NCBI GenBank assembly: GCA_018268915.1
Contig: JAFDVQ010000007.1
Coordinates: forward strand, 62,001 to 126,000
Reading direction: 5' to 3'
From: Acidobacteriota bacterium
Lineage (GTDB): Bacteria > Acidobacteriota > Terriglobia > Terriglobales > Acidobacteriaceae
Length of the DNA stretch: 64,000 nucleotides
Shown here: positions 18,634 through 27,264 of the stretch, piece by piece
How positions within the stretch are numbered: the stretch's first letter is position 1
Layout of the letters: each line of letters opens with the position of its first letter
Position numbers and translations under genes: made by a program
Notes under the pieces: generated by a model
The model's database searches: none
What the model was told of the DNA's origin: nothing
The model's input: only the letters and a program-made list of their open reading frames with translations

Positions 18634-18912
18634 TCACGTGAACTGGCCATCGCAGTTGTCGCGGAAAGTGCGTCCCTCTTTCCAAATCAGGTGAACACCA
18701 ATTTCCTTCAACCAGCCTAGCGGTGTTTCATCCGGTCGTTTCGGTAATAGGATCGCCATGTTGGGTTTGTGAAGCTCTTTGCGGCCGGCGAAGGCATAGT
18801 CCAGCAACTGTCCGACCGCCATTCTACGTAGATCGACAGTAGCCAGGACCACCACGATCGCCAATCGACCGCGGATTCGCGAGTCGAATCGTCGACAGTA
18901 GCAGATCGAGTT
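18634..18912 (-). pseudogene. Remnant of a PD-(D/E)XK nuclease-like protein (C-terminal part)
   Basis: One minus-strand frame reads RGRLAIVVVLATVDLRRM, then AVGQLLDYAFAGRKELHKPN, then MAILLPKRP ... WLKEIGVHLIWKE. The LRRMAVGQLLDYA segment followed by a short hydrophobic strand resembles the distal part of restriction-endonuclease-like proteins (Gly-Gln-Leu-Leu-Asp-Tyr after the catalytic core). No start with a ribosome site is visible, an in-frame stop lies upstream, and the catalytic region is missing. It is best read as a decayed gene of the island. The family assignment is tentative. Confidence 0.35.
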
Positions 18913-19103
18913 GCTGTCGGTGAGTACACTGGCGGGTTATCGCTCGCTGTGGAGTTTGCCAGCTGGGGATTATCACTTGTCCCAGATGCCCGTTCTATGG
19001 CAACCTGCCGAGAACGCTGATCGACTTTAGCTCAATGAACGATTTGGGCTGTTATCGCCAGTTAATACCAAACCTATTCCCGCCCCTGTGCGTTATCCCT
19101 GTG

Positions 19104-20738
19104 TCAAATCGAGTGCTGCATGCGATGAGCATTTAGCAGTTGATCGATGGCATCGTATCCAGTAGGTAAATCAATGCCTCCTGAATCGGCACCGGCCGCA
19201 AGCAGAGCGACGACCGAGTCGGGCTGTCGACGACTTTTCCAGTACGAATCGGTACAGGCCTTCACGGCGAGTTGAAGCGCAGTCCGGTCGCGCGCGTCCC
19301 GAGCGTTGACGGGCGCGCCGGAGGCGATCAACGTGCGGACAACTTCGTGGTGGGCCCGCCATGCGGCGACGTGCAGCGATGTCGAATTCTTAGCCAGTTC
19401 CCAGTAGCCGTCTCCTTCAGGCCACAGCGCACCCGGCGAGACGCCGAGAGCAAGCAAGCAGCGAACACCCGCAGCATTGTCTGCGCCGGCAAAACGAGCG
19501 AGAAGCGCTCCGCTTATTGAGAGCAGCTGCGCGAGCAGATCAGGATCACGCGCAGTCATAGTACGGGCAAGGTCGAGATCGGCTCGTGCACAAGCAGCGG
19601 CGACGGCATCAATGTTTTCGAGCTGAATCTTTACGCCGCGCCGTTCAAAAGTAGCCAGAATATCGCCGCGCCCGTAGTACGAAGCCATTTGCACTGCGTT
19701 GCGGTCATCGACCTGATTCGCGAGGTCAGGATCGGCTCCATGATCCAGCAGCATTTCGATCATGGCCAGCCCATTGTCACGACGGATGGAATGCAGGAAG
19801 GGCGAGTACTTCCAGACGGTCTGGTAATTAGGATTCGCGCCATACTCGAGAGCGAGCTTCAACCCTTTCTCGTCGTGCCAATCGCATTTGCGCGCGGCGA
19901 CCGTGGCGAGGCTTCGCTCATTGAATTTTCGAGAGTCGAGCAGTACCTGCAGGACCGTGTTGTCGTAGGTTTCAGGAACATGATAGGGAGTCTCTTCGTC
20001 ATTAGGATCGGCACCGAAATCAAGCAGCAGCTTGCTCAAGCCAGCATTCTGGGCAATCCCGGCGGCACCGTAGATCACGGTTTCGGGAACCGGTCGCGGT
20101 GGGTCATCGATAAATTCTGTCCAACCAGTGTTGGCGCTGGCTCCGCCATTGAGCAGAGCGCGAGCTGCATCGATGAAAGATTCCGACCTCGTCTTGTCGA
20201 TGCGAAGGTAGCGCGAGAAGCAGAGATAAGTGAGCGCGTCCCAATTGTACGGACCCCCTTTGGCAGTAGCCAGCGAACGGTTGCGGGCGAGATGGACAAG
20301 AATGGCTTCCGCATCACCGAGTACTGCTGCGCTGTAAATGTTCGTAGCACCCACTTCCGGATGGCGCGACAGAATCATCTCGGCGTGCTCGAGTGTGCCG
20401 CCGCCGTGCCAGCCATGGCGATCGACACAAGCAACTTCGATAAAGGTGCTCACCGGATCATCCAGCTTTTCGAGAGTACGGATAATGCGCAGGGTTTCGA
20501 TATGTTTCGCGAACTTCGACCAGGATTCGAATCCATGTTCGCGGGCAAGAACAAATTGAGCGTCTGCAAGCGTGATCGCAGATCGTTGATCCAGTGCGAG
20601 ATTTCGCAATCGCGGATGATGACGATGCATGCGCGCAAGGGCCTCAGGGAGGGCTTTCGCAGCGTCGCGATTGAGTTCTTTGGCTTGCTTTTTGTATTGC
20701 TTGAGGTTGGGATGATCGGGGAGGATACGGTCAGGCAT
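19104..20738 (-). CDS. Ankyrin-repeat protein
   Basis: 544 residues, cytosolic (no signal peptide or membrane helix). The N-terminal about 90 residues (PNLKQYKKQAKELNRDAAKALPEALARMHRHHP ... FVLAREHGFESWSKFAKHIE) form the helical leader seen in many soil-bacterial ankyrin proteins. Irregular ankyrin repeats follow (AIEMLLDHGADPDLANQVDDRNAVQMASYYG; LHVAAWRAHHEVVRTLIASGAPVNARDARDRTALQLAV). A strong Shine-Dalgarno AAAGGAG precedes the ATG. Ankyrin arrays bind proteins; the partner is unknown. It lies within the tRNA-Phe island, on the opposite strand to the PadR pair. A long antisense frame across it is a codon-bias shadow. Confidence 0.85.
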   Translation of the reverse strand: MPDRILPDHPNLKQYKKQAKELNRDAAKALPEALARMHRHHPRLRNLALDQRSAITLADAQFVLAREHGFESWSKFAKHIETLRIIRTLEKLDDPVSTFIEVACVDRHGWHGGGTLEHAEMILSRHPEVGATNIYSAAVLGDAEAILVHLARNRSLATAKGGPYNWDALTYLCFSRYLRIDKTRSESFIDAARALLNGGASANTGWTEFIDDPPRPVPETVIYGAAGIAQNAGLSKLLLDFGADPNDEETPYHVPETYDNTVLQVLLDSRKFNERSLATVAARKCDWHDEKGLKLALEYGANPNYQTVWKYSPFLHSIRRDNGLAMIEMLLDHGADPDLANQVDDRNAVQMASYYGRGDILATFERRGVKIQLENIDAVAAACARADLDLARTMTARDPDLLAQLLSISGALLARFAGADNAAGVRCLLALGVSPGALWPEGDGYWELAKNSTSLHVAAWRAHHEVVRTLIASGAPVNARDARDRTALQLAVKACTDSYWKSRRQPDSVVALLAAGADSGGIDLPTGYDAIDQLLNAHRMQHSI

Positions 20739-21146
20739 AGGGAGCTCCTTTCAAGTTGCGCCTGGAGCGTCCGCATGAATCAGGCTGAAAGAAGTCTCGT
20801 CAGACTTGTGTACAACAAAGGTGGGCACGGCCCTTTCCGCGGACTGGATGCGCCCTTCGCGCTAGTGAGTACGGTATAAGGCCGGGGAATTGGGTGTCAA
20901 CGCAGGCGCCACAGCTATCTATTAGCCAGCGCAATATCGCCGACTCGCAAACCGACAGGCACTCGATCTGCGGCTCTGCTGGACTCGGGTAAGGCCCGGA
21001 GTCAACTGTTGAAAACTCCTAAACGCTGCACCGCAAGTTGCCGCATGCAAGCAGAGCACACCGCAATTCCCTCGGCATGAGGAGCACCTATTGCACTCCC
21101 ATAGTTGCACCTGATATATATATATGGGAGTCCAAGAGGTTTCGCT
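20739..21146. other. Divergent intergenic region, ankyrin gene / padR
   Basis: 408 bases without a supportable gene. It must contain the promoters of the ankyrin gene (-) and padR (+). Apart from the inverted repeat next to padR listed separately, no clear promoter pair was identified. Confidence 0.5.
21095..21131. promoter_or_regulatory. Inverted repeat, candidate PadR operator
   Basis: ACTCCCATA (21095-21103) and TATGGGAGT (21123-21131) form a perfect 9-bp inverted repeat with a 19-base centre containing TGATATATATA. A direct repeat TTGCAC at 21091 and 21105 overlaps it. It ends 15 bases before the padR start, a fitting place for autoregulation; alternatively it could fold in the mRNA leader. 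Confidence 0.45.
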
Positions 21147-21488
21147 ATGGGAACCAAAAAGGAAGTCTGGCTGGGCACGCTGGCGCTAATGGTGCTCCGC
21201 ACGCTTACCACCATGGGACCGCAGCACGGATATGGCTTGGCCAAGCGAATTGCGCAAATCAGCGGAGATCGGCTGAGCGTCAACTACGGAACGCTTTATC
21301 CGGCTCTTCTGAAACTGGAACAGGATGGGTCGATTCGCTCAGAATGGGTCATCTCCGACACCAACCGCAAAGTAAAGCTCTACAAACTCACACCTGCCGG
21401 TCGAAGGCACTTGGAACGCGAAACGCGCGAGTGGCATGAGACAACGGAAATCCTGGCGCGCTTCCTCAAGCCCGCCGAGGAGGCCTGA
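21147..21488 (+). CDS. PadR family transcriptional regulator
   Basis: 113 residues from the ATG at 21147, chosen because AGAGG lies just upstream and MGTKKEVWLGTLALMVLRTL is the usual PadR beginning. The winged helix includes GPQHGYGLAKRI and the signature VNYGTLYPALLKLEQDGSIRSEWV; the family's short C-terminal helix follows. It is the standard partner of ADOP permeases in acidobacteria. Its stop overlaps the permease start by one base (TGATG), so the two are co-translated. It probably represses its own operon through the inverted repeat upstream; the inducer is unknown. Confidence 0.93.
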   Translation: MGTKKEVWLGTLALMVLRTLTTMGPQHGYGLAKRIAQISGDRLSVNYGTLYPALLKLEQDGSIRSEWVISDTNRKVKLYKLTPAGRRHLERETREWHETTEILARFLKPAEEA

Positions 21489-24157
21489 TGAGGAGCTTGC
21501 GTGGATTGGGAAAGCGGCTGCGAGCCTGGGTTGCGGATGAGAGCCGCGACCGCGACCTTCGAGACGAACTGGAAAGTGTCGTCCAGATGCATACGGAAGA
21601 GTATCTCCGCTCCGGCATGAGTCGAGAGGAAGCAAGGCGGCAAGCCCTGATCGATGTGGGCGGAGTGGAACAGGTGCGGCAAGCGACGCGAGACGACCGG
21701 AGCTTTCCATGGCTTGAAGGACTAGCGCGAGATCTTAGGTATGCCACACGCACCCTGTTGCGAACGCCGGGATTCAGTTTGGTGGCAATCGTAGTCATGG
21801 GGATCGGCATCGGCGCGAGCGTGGCATTGTTTACTGTCGTTCGATCAGTGGTGCTGCGTCCGCTCCCGTTTCCGCACCCGGAGCGCCTCATCGCAATTTA
21901 CAGCCAGAGTGATCGCTCGAAACCGGATGCGCTGGGTGAATACAGTTCTTCGGGCGACTTTTACGACTGGCAGAAAGCCTCGCACGGCTACGAGCAGTTG
22001 GCCATCTGGCGCTGGAGCGGCTACAACATGTCGGGCACTGCCGGGGAGCTTCCTGAATTTCTCAATGCCGGCAACTGCTCATGGAATCTGTTTACCACGC
22101 TTGGCGCCAGCCCTGCAGTTGGTCGACCGTTCACACAAGATGACGATCACGTAGGAGCCGGGCGCGCGGTGATCCTGACCTGGAGTTTTTTTGAACGGCG
22201 CTTCAACGGAGATCGCGCAACTATCGGCAAAACGATCCGACTCAACAGCCTTGATTACACGATCATTGGAGTACTACCAGCGTGGTTTCAATATCCGGAC
22301 CCAAAAATTCAGTTGTGGGTGCCATGGCAGGTCGGAGAGTCTCGAAACGCGGTGTCGAGTCACTACATCCACATTGCACACGTGGTGGCGCGTCTCGAAG
22401 CAGGCGTTTCAGCGTCCGCCGCGCTTCAGGAACTGAGCGCAGTCCAGTATGGGCTCTACACACGACTCCGCGGACCCGGTCAAATGGAACAGGGCGTTAT
22501 CGGAATATCGTTGCTCGAGGATATGGTCGGTAACGCAAAAAGGCCGCTCTATGTGCTGCTGTCGGCAGTGGTCTGTCTGCTCTTGATTGCCTGCCTCAAT
22601 CTCTCCAACTTGTTGGTGGCGCGTTCCGCGGCACGAAGACGGGAAATGGCCATTCGCAGTGCTCTGGGAGGCGGCCGTCTATCGTTGATCCGGCAGCAAC
22701 TCGCTGAAAGCGTATTAATCTGCCTGAGCGGAGGTGCATTTGGATTGCTCCTGGCAGTGGGCGCGACCGAGTGGCTTATCAAGCACTGGGCAAAATTGCC
22801 GCGCGGGTATGACGTGCATCCTGACGCGCTTGCCGTTGGAGTCGCACTTGGAATCACACTCTTTGCCGGAATTCTGGCGGGCCTGCTGCCAGCGATCTCT
22901 TCGACAGGTGGGACGATTGTCACAGGCTTGCAGGAAGGCTCGCGGGGAGTCGGCGGAAGTGTGGGCCACGCGTCGCTGCGCAAAGCACTGCTGACAGCAG
23001 AAGTAGCTTTGACAGTAGTTCTGTTAATCGCCGCCGGCCTGCTCTTCAAAAGCTTTCTCCGACTGCGGGCTGTTGACATCGGTTGCACCACAAAGAATGT
23101 ACTGACCCTGAATTATTTCCTGCGCGGAGATCAATATTCGAAGCCGGAGCAGATCGTAGGTTTCGACACCCGGCTTCTGGAAAGAGTGCGCCATCTTCCC
23201 GGAGTTCAGGCTGCTGGGCTGACAAACGTCGTTCCAGGCGATGGGTATTATGGCAACTACGAAGTACGGATTCCAGAGCACCCCGCCGAAGCGCCGGACG
23301 AACATCACTTCGTGGCATTTCGCACAGCAGATCCAGGCTATTTTTCCGCGATGGGAATTCCTATCTTGCGTGGACGGTTTTTCTCCGAAGATGAACGGTT
23401 AGAACACGACAAGTTCGTCATCATCAATCAAGAGTTAGTGCGGCAGTATTTTCCAAGCGAAGACCCGCTTGGCAAGCATCTGCTCGTCAAGTGGCGCACA
23501 CCACAGGGAGAAAATTACGAAATCGTCGGCGTGGTTCGGAATACGGCCTATGAGCTTGGCAAGCCCGCGATCCCGATGATGTGGTTTCCGATTCTTTCAG
23601 GCATTTCGGGAAATACAGGGGATTCGGTGCTGGTGGTACGTTCAGAACAAGACGTCACGCCGCTGGCGATTCCGATTCAGAGGCTGATTGCTTCGCTCGA
23701 CACGAATCTACCTGTAAAGAACGTGCTCACCATGGAAGAGATTGTGGGCGAGTCGACGGCAACTTCGAGCTTCAGTGCGACTCTGGTGCTGAGCTTTGCG
23801 GGTTTTTCTCTTTTGCTAGCTGCGGTCGGCCTGTATGGCGTGCTCGCCTATCTGGTCACGCAACGAACGGGAGAGATCGGCATCCGCATGGCTCTAGGCG
23901 CAAAGCGGGAGCGTGTGTTGCGGCTGGTCCTGATCGATGGAATGCGGCCAGCGCTCCTGGGTTTGGTGATTGGAATTGCTACTAGCGTAGGGGTAACTCG
24001 ATTAATCGGCACGGTGCTGTACGGAACCAGTCCTCTTGATGCCAGCGTATTCCTGTACGTGGTCGCTACGCTGTTAATCTCCGCGACTGGAGCTTGCCTG
24101 ATTCCAGCATGGCGAGCCGCGCGTATTGATCCCATGCGCGCACTCCGGGCGGAATAA
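21488..24157 (+). CDS. ADOP-type permease (MacB/FtsX fold, duplicated)
   Basis: 889 residues. An N-terminal cytosolic segment (RDLRDELESVVQMHTEEYLRSGMSREEARRQALIDVGGVEQVRQ) is typical of acidobacterial duplicated orphan permeases. Two MacB_PCD-FtsX units follow, each with a periplasmic domain and FtsX helices (LLIACLNLSNLLVARSAARRREMAIRSALGGGR near 355; RTGEIGIRMALGAKRERVLRLV near 810). This gives about 8 transmembrane segments. No ATPase gene is adjacent, as is usual for the group. It is probably a mechanotransmission-type exporter component or antimicrobial/lipid handling protein working with a distant ATPase; the substrate is unknown. It sits inside the tRNA-Phe island. Confidence 0.9.
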   Translation: MRSLRGLGKRLRAWVADESRDRDLRDELESVVQMHTEEYLRSGMSREEARRQALIDVGGVEQVRQATRDDRSFPWLEGLARDLRYATRTLLRTPGFSLVAIVVMGIGIGASVALFTVVRSVVLRPLPFPHPERLIAIYSQSDRSKPDALGEYSSSGDFYDWQKASHGYEQLAIWRWSGYNMSGTAGELPEFLNAGNCSWNLFTTLGASPAVGRPFTQDDDHVGAGRAVILTWSFFERRFNGDRATIGKTIRLNSLDYTIIGVLPAWFQYPDPKIQLWVPWQVGESRNAVSSHYIHIAHVVARLEAGVSASAALQELSAVQYGLYTRLRGPGQMEQGVIGISLLEDMVGNAKRPLYVLLSAVVCLLLIACLNLSNLLVARSAARRREMAIRSALGGGRLSLIRQQLAESVLICLSGGAFGLLLAVGATEWLIKHWAKLPRGYDVHPDALAVGVALGITLFAGILAGLLPAISSTGGTIVTGLQEGSRGVGGSVGHASLRKALLTAEVALTVVLLIAAGLLFKSFLRLRAVDIGCTTKNVLTLNYFLRGDQYSKPEQIVGFDTRLLERVRHLPGVQAAGLTNVVPGDGYYGNYEVRIPEHPAEAPDEHHFVAFRTADPGYFSAMGIPILRGRFFSEDERLEHDKFVIINQELVRQYFPSEDPLGKHLLVKWRTPQGENYEIVGVVRNTAYELGKPAIPMMWFPILSGISGNTGDSVLVVRSEQDVTPLAIPIQRLIASLDTNLPVKNVLTMEEIVGESTATSSFSATLVLSFAGFSLLLAAVGLYGVLAYLVTQRTGEIGIRMALGAKRERVLRLVLIDGMRPALLGLVIGIATSVGVTRLIGTVLYGTSPLDASVFLYVVATLLISATGACLIPAWRAARIDPMRALRAE

Positions 24158-24367
24158 CAAACGGACGAAGGTCTCCGGTTCACATGGGTTTGCAAATTTC
24201 TGTGAGCGCTCGATCGTCAACTCGCTCATCGACAACGCATGCCAGTCACTTGGACGAAAAGTCGGCGTCGCGGCCTTGTGCCGCAGCCGCGTGCCATTCC
24301 GGAACCTAGAGAGCGCGTCGCCCGTTATTCGACCAGGTGAACTGGATTTGTAAGCCTAGCCGACTTC

Positions 24368-24733
24368 TCAGGACTGATTCCGATGAGAGGGCCGGCGCAA
24401 TTCCGAACTCTCCGGTCCGGCCTCCTGAGAAATGTAGAACTCCTGGTAATAGGTCACGCGCGGCCTATTCACAACGTAAAGGCCGCCACCCGCAAACCAG
24501 ATCTGATCTTTACCATATTCGGTGTCGTAGTACCCGATATCGGGCAGCATCCATTTGCCTCGGATCTGCGTCCATTCCGCGACCCGGTAGGTGATGACGT
24601 GAGGATTGGTCATCTGCTCGGCTCCGCGGACCAGAACTACGTTGATTGCTGGGCCAGAAAGGACTTCCGATTCGGCGTGAGAAACGCTCGCCGCGAAGAG
24701 TAGACCGATATACAAGCAGAGCTTGTGCTTCAT
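24368..24733 (-). CDS. Hypothetical exported protein
   Basis: 121 residues from the ATG at 24733, which gives a clean signal peptide (MKHKLCLYIGLLFAASVSHAES); the frame could start seven codons earlier. The mature part is beta-rich with many Tyr and Trp (WTQIRGKWMLPDIGYYDTEYGKDQIWFAGGGLYV) and ends in a polar tail. I recognise no family. It is probably periplasmic. It stands alone on the minus strand within the island; codon use is ordinary, so it is likely a real gene. Confidence 0.55.
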   Translation of the reverse strand: MKHKLCLYIGLLFAASVSHAESEVLSGPAINVVLVRGAEQMTNPHVITYRVAEWTQIRGKWMLPDIGYYDTEYGKDQIWFAGGGLYVVNRPRVTYYQEFYISQEAGPESSELRRPSHRNQS

Positions 24734-25001
24734 ATCTATCGCCAATTGAGACAAGCTATAGGGTATTGCGGTCTTGACAAGATGGCAGTGAGATCCAGCA
24801 CGCCAAATGCCTTTTAACGTTAAGAATGATACCTATACAACCTAATCGAATTCTGCCACACACGGGCCTTTTGCTTAACGCGATTGCTATACCTGAGGCG
24901 CGCCGAATTTTAAGACTTCAGTGGCATATCATCTCAAAGCGACAGTTGCCGACAATACACCAGCAACAATCTTGAGGTACCTCTCAGGTACAATTTCGGC
25001 C

Positions 25002-25358
25002 ATGAGTCACCAGGTTCTGCCGTTGATAATCTCCGTGCTATCTGGCTCTCTCTGCGCCCTTCTAGTGATGTCCTTGGTCTCTCGTATTTCGGGTGAGTCG
25101 ATGCCGATGAACCCGTTCCAGAGACGAGGACAGAAAGCGCGGCTCAACCCAGAACAGCACATCTTCGTTCCCGCATTCGGCTTCAGTGTGTTTGTTGGCA
25201 TATCTGATCTCACCGATCGATGGCTTCGCTGGAAGTGGTACAGCGAAGGGTCATTTGATCAGTATGTCGTCGGAGGAGCGATCATGGCCGCCCTCATTGC
25301 TGGATCGCTGTACGGCTTATGGACGGCGTTTGCTTCGCGCAGAGTTAGCCAAGACTGA
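25002..25358 (+). CDS. Hypothetical small membrane protein
   Basis: 118 residues from the ATG at 25002; the frame is open upstream, but this start puts a membrane helix at the N-terminus (VLPLIISVLSGSLCALLVMSLV). Two more hydrophobic stretches follow (FVPAFGFSVFVGISDL; YVVGGAIMAALIAGSLYGLWTAF). I recognise no family. Probably an inner-membrane protein of the island. No strong ribosome site is seen, so confidence is moderate. Confidence 0.45.
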   Translation: MSHQVLPLIISVLSGSLCALLVMSLVSRISGESMPMNPFQRRGQKARLNPEQHIFVPAFGFSVFVGISDLTDRWLRWKWYSEGSFDQYVVGGAIMAALIAGSLYGLWTAFASRRVSQD

Positions 25359-25563
25359 GTTGACGCATTCAGATCCATGCCAAGAGGCGCAAACATTCAG
25401 CACGGTCCACTGGATTGCGGGAGGATAACCGGCAATCGAGAAGTTGAGGTCAAAATCTTGTCAACCCCCGGTCGGCTGTAGCAATTTCTCGGCTCGCCCT
25501 TTTTCTGCTTTCAGCTTTAGGGGGCGGAACAAAGAAATATTCTTGCGGGCCACAGTCGAGCAG

Positions 25564-25586
25564 ATTGGGGTATTTTATTGGGGTAT
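25564..25586. repeat. Tandem direct repeat ATTGGGGTAT, period 13
   Basis: Two identical 10-mers at 25564-25573 and 25577-25586 are separated by TTT, about 63 bases before an att copy. Short iterated repeats beside att cores are typical of integrase arm-binding sites; that role is inferred from position only. Confidence 0.5.
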
Positions 25587-25648
25587 ATAAGCAGTCTCAT
25601 CCGCACTTTTCCCTTGAAATAACGAGCCTGAGGCGTCAATTCAGTAGC

Positions 25649-25662
25649 GTCCCTGGCCACCA
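25649..25662 (+). repeat. Internal att-like copy of the tRNA-Phe 3' end
   Basis: GTCCCTGGCCACCA is identical to the acceptor end of tRNA-Phe including the CCA, but the T-arm upstream is not conserved (TCAATTCAGTAGC instead), so it cannot encode a tRNA. It divides the island into a 7.1-kb and a 0.6-kb part. Confidence 0.65.
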
Positions 25663-25798
25663 TCCTAAAATCTATCTAAACCGTGTTAAATAAAGGGTCT
25701 AATGTCAGCACCGTTTTGTGTGCCGTGTGTGATACGTGTGTTGGTGGCCATTGTCATTTTCCAACCGTGGCTACGTTAATTTTTGAGGGAGAGAAGAG

Positions 25799-26074
25799 AT
25801 GGCAATCCCAGCGTTGCCTATTGATATTTGTGCTGCTGTGATTGCGACAGACCGATTTTCCGGCTTTGACAGATTCCTCTGTTTGTTGATGTCCGCATTC
25901 TGTTTCTGGATGGCGTTGAGGGGCCTGAAAAAGGGCGAAGTCGAACTTGGATTGGCGACTTTTAGCAGGCGGTCTCATGGGCCAATAATTGTTTGGTTCG
26001 GAATTTTGATGAACGTCCTAATTGGTGCAATGTGTTTGCTCGGGTTTATCTTTGGGCTGGACATATGGAAATAA
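25799..26074 (+). CDS. Hypothetical two-helix membrane protein
   Basis: 91 residues. A GAGGGAGAGAAGAG stretch directly upstream supplies a Shine-Dalgarno for the ATG. Hydrophobic segments at about 25-42 (RFLCLLMSAFCFWMALRGL) and 62-88 (PIIVWFGILMNVLIGAMCLLGFIFGL) flank a short charged loop (KKGEVEL). No family recognised. It lies between the internal att copy and attR, so it is the sole cargo of that 0.6-kb unit. A possible immunity or superinfection-exclusion protein by position only; this is speculation. Confidence 0.55.
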   Translation: MAIPALPIDICAAVIATDRFSGFDRFLCLLMSAFCFWMALRGLKKGEVELGLATFSRRSHGPIIVWFGILMNVLIGAMCLLGFIFGLDIWK

Positions 26075-26426
26075 AAACTGTTGCCAAGCTGTGTTCCAGC
26101 GTTTCGTTTCCATCGCTTCAAAAATCCACAAAAAAGAAAAAGCTCCTGTGTGTAGATACTGCGTTTCTGCCGTTTATGGCGAAACTAGCGTCTCGAAAGA
26201 TTAATAAGATACGTAGAATCAGCGGTGCCGTACAATTCAATCCGGTCCCTGGCCACCACTCAATTGCAATCCAAGAGACAGACTTGAAGGTCGCGCTCTG
26301 GCCTTTACTCGGAGCGCATCAGCATCGCCCGCGGCCGGCCGGCGTTCGTAGCAATTGTTTATTCGTTGATGCGATATTCGTATATAAACATCAGGGGCAG
26401 CCGCCTGGAGCTAAGCTGAGATATGT
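26075..26426. other. Intergenic region with attR and the iclR promoter region
   Basis: 352 bases. The first part is AT-rich island sequence up to attR (26236-26260). The remainder precedes iclR and contains AT-rich segments (TTGTTTATTCGTTGATGCGATATTCGTATA in two pieces around 26355-26385) that could hold its promoter. No gene is supported; a plus-strand frame crossing it looks like a shadow. Confidence 0.5.
26236..26260 (+). repeat. Putative attR: copy of the tRNA-Phe 3' end
   Basis: 25 bases identical to 18482-18506 except one C-to-G change in the T-stem (TTCAATCCG instead of TTCAATCCC). No tRNA body precedes it, so it is a duplication and not a gene. It marks the right boundary of the island; the sequence after it is presumably the original flank of the tRNA. 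Confidence 0.75.
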
Positions 26427-27233
26427 ATGGCGAGATTGACCAAATCTGAAGCGGTCGCAGTGCGGGAATCAAGGGCCGAGCGCTATAGCGCTCCGGCTCT
26501 TGAAAAAGGGCTTGATATTCTGGAGCTTCTCGCAAAGGAACGCGAGCCAATGTCGCGCGCCAGGATCTGCGAGAGGCTGAATAGATCGCACAGCGAATTG
26601 TTCAGAATGATCCAGGTACTCGAATACCGCGGCTTCATTCAACAGGCGCCCGACGGCTCGGGCTTTCTGCCTTCCGACAAGCTGTTTACCTTGGGTATGG
26701 AGAAGGCCCCGATCAAGACCATGCTCGAAGTAGCGCTTCCAGTCATGCGCGAATTGACCCACGAGACGGGGCAGTCCTGCCATCTCTCGGTTCGATCCGG
26801 CGGAGAGATCGTGGTTGTTGCGAGGATGGAATCTTCAGAACAAATTGGCTTCACGGTGCGGGTTGGGTATCGCATTGTCTTTACCGAGTCCGCCTCCGGA
26901 GTCGTTCTATACGCCTTTATGGATGAGAACGATCAACGTCGATGGCTGGAAACGCTTCGCAGAGGTCGGAGCGCGCGGCAGTTCGCAGACTTTACAGAGC
27001 GAGCCAGCAGGGTTCGAGGCCGCGGCTATGAGAAGTGGAAAAGCAAATTCATCGCAGGTGTGACGGATATCTCGGTCCCGATTTTGAGGGGCCCTACAGC
27101 CGCGGCGGCCCTTGCAATCCCTTTTGTTCATTCGACAAAACTGGCTGTCACTGCGGAAACAGCCCTCAAAGAACTTCGAAATGCCGCACAGGAGATCTCC
27201 GCAGCTCTACTTGCGTCTGATCATCGAATCTGA
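26427..27233 (+). CDS. IclR family transcriptional regulator
   Basis: 268 residues. The winged helix-turn-helix spans about residues 22-85 (SAPALEKGLDILELLAKEREPMSRARICERLNRSHSELFRMIQVLEYRGFI) and the IclR effector domain about 95-262 (HLSVRSGGEIVVVARMES ... ITDISVPIL-type strand). It precedes a Gfo/Idh/MocA, MaoC, binding-protein series on the same strand and probably controls it; the effector is likely the catabolic substrate or its CoA ester. First gene to the right of the island boundary. Confidence 0.93.
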   Translation: MARLTKSEAVAVRESRAERYSAPALEKGLDILELLAKEREPMSRARICERLNRSHSELFRMIQVLEYRGFIQQAPDGSGFLPSDKLFTLGMEKAPIKTMLEVALPVMRELTHETGQSCHLSVRSGGEIVVVARMESSEQIGFTVRVGYRIVFTESASGVVLYAFMDENDQRRWLETLRRGRSARQFADFTERASRVRGRGYEKWKSKFIAGVTDISVPILRGPTAAAALAIPFVHSTKLAVTAETALKELRNAAQEISAALLASDHRI

Positions 27234-27264
27234 ATCAGTTCACTTTCCCTTCCTATCTGAAGAC

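Larger units (their letters stand above)
25359..25798. other. AT-rich intergenic region of the island with direct repeats and an att copy
   Basis: 440 bases without a gene. It contains a tandem ATTGGGGTAT repeat (25564-25586) and a partial copy of the tRNA-Phe 3' end (25649-25662), both listed separately. The rest shows nothing recognisable. Confidence 0.6.
18507..26235. mobile_element. tRNA-Phe-associated genomic island (no integrase found)
   Basis: The segment between the tRNA-Phe 3' end and its copy at 26236 has the hallmarks of an integrated element: flanking direct repeats, low gene density, AT-rich stretches (24.8-26.2 kb), a broken nuclease-like reading frame and accessory genes (ankyrin protein, PadR-ADOP pair, small exported or membrane proteins). 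A shorter internal copy at 25649 suggests two successive insertions or a smaller nested unit of about 0.6 kb. No integrase, excisionase or replication gene was recognised, so the element is probably immobile or deleted. Confidence 0.6.

Noticed and set aside
19689..20879. 396-codon plus-strand frame opposite the ankyrin gene
   Set aside because: The minus-strand product has clear ankyrin repeats and a strong ribosome site; the plus-strand translation shows no family features and follows from GC-rich codon bias.
25993..26439. 148-codon plus-strand frame across attR and the start of iclR
   Set aside because: It overlaps the small membrane protein gene and the att repeat, lacks family features and has no ribosome site.
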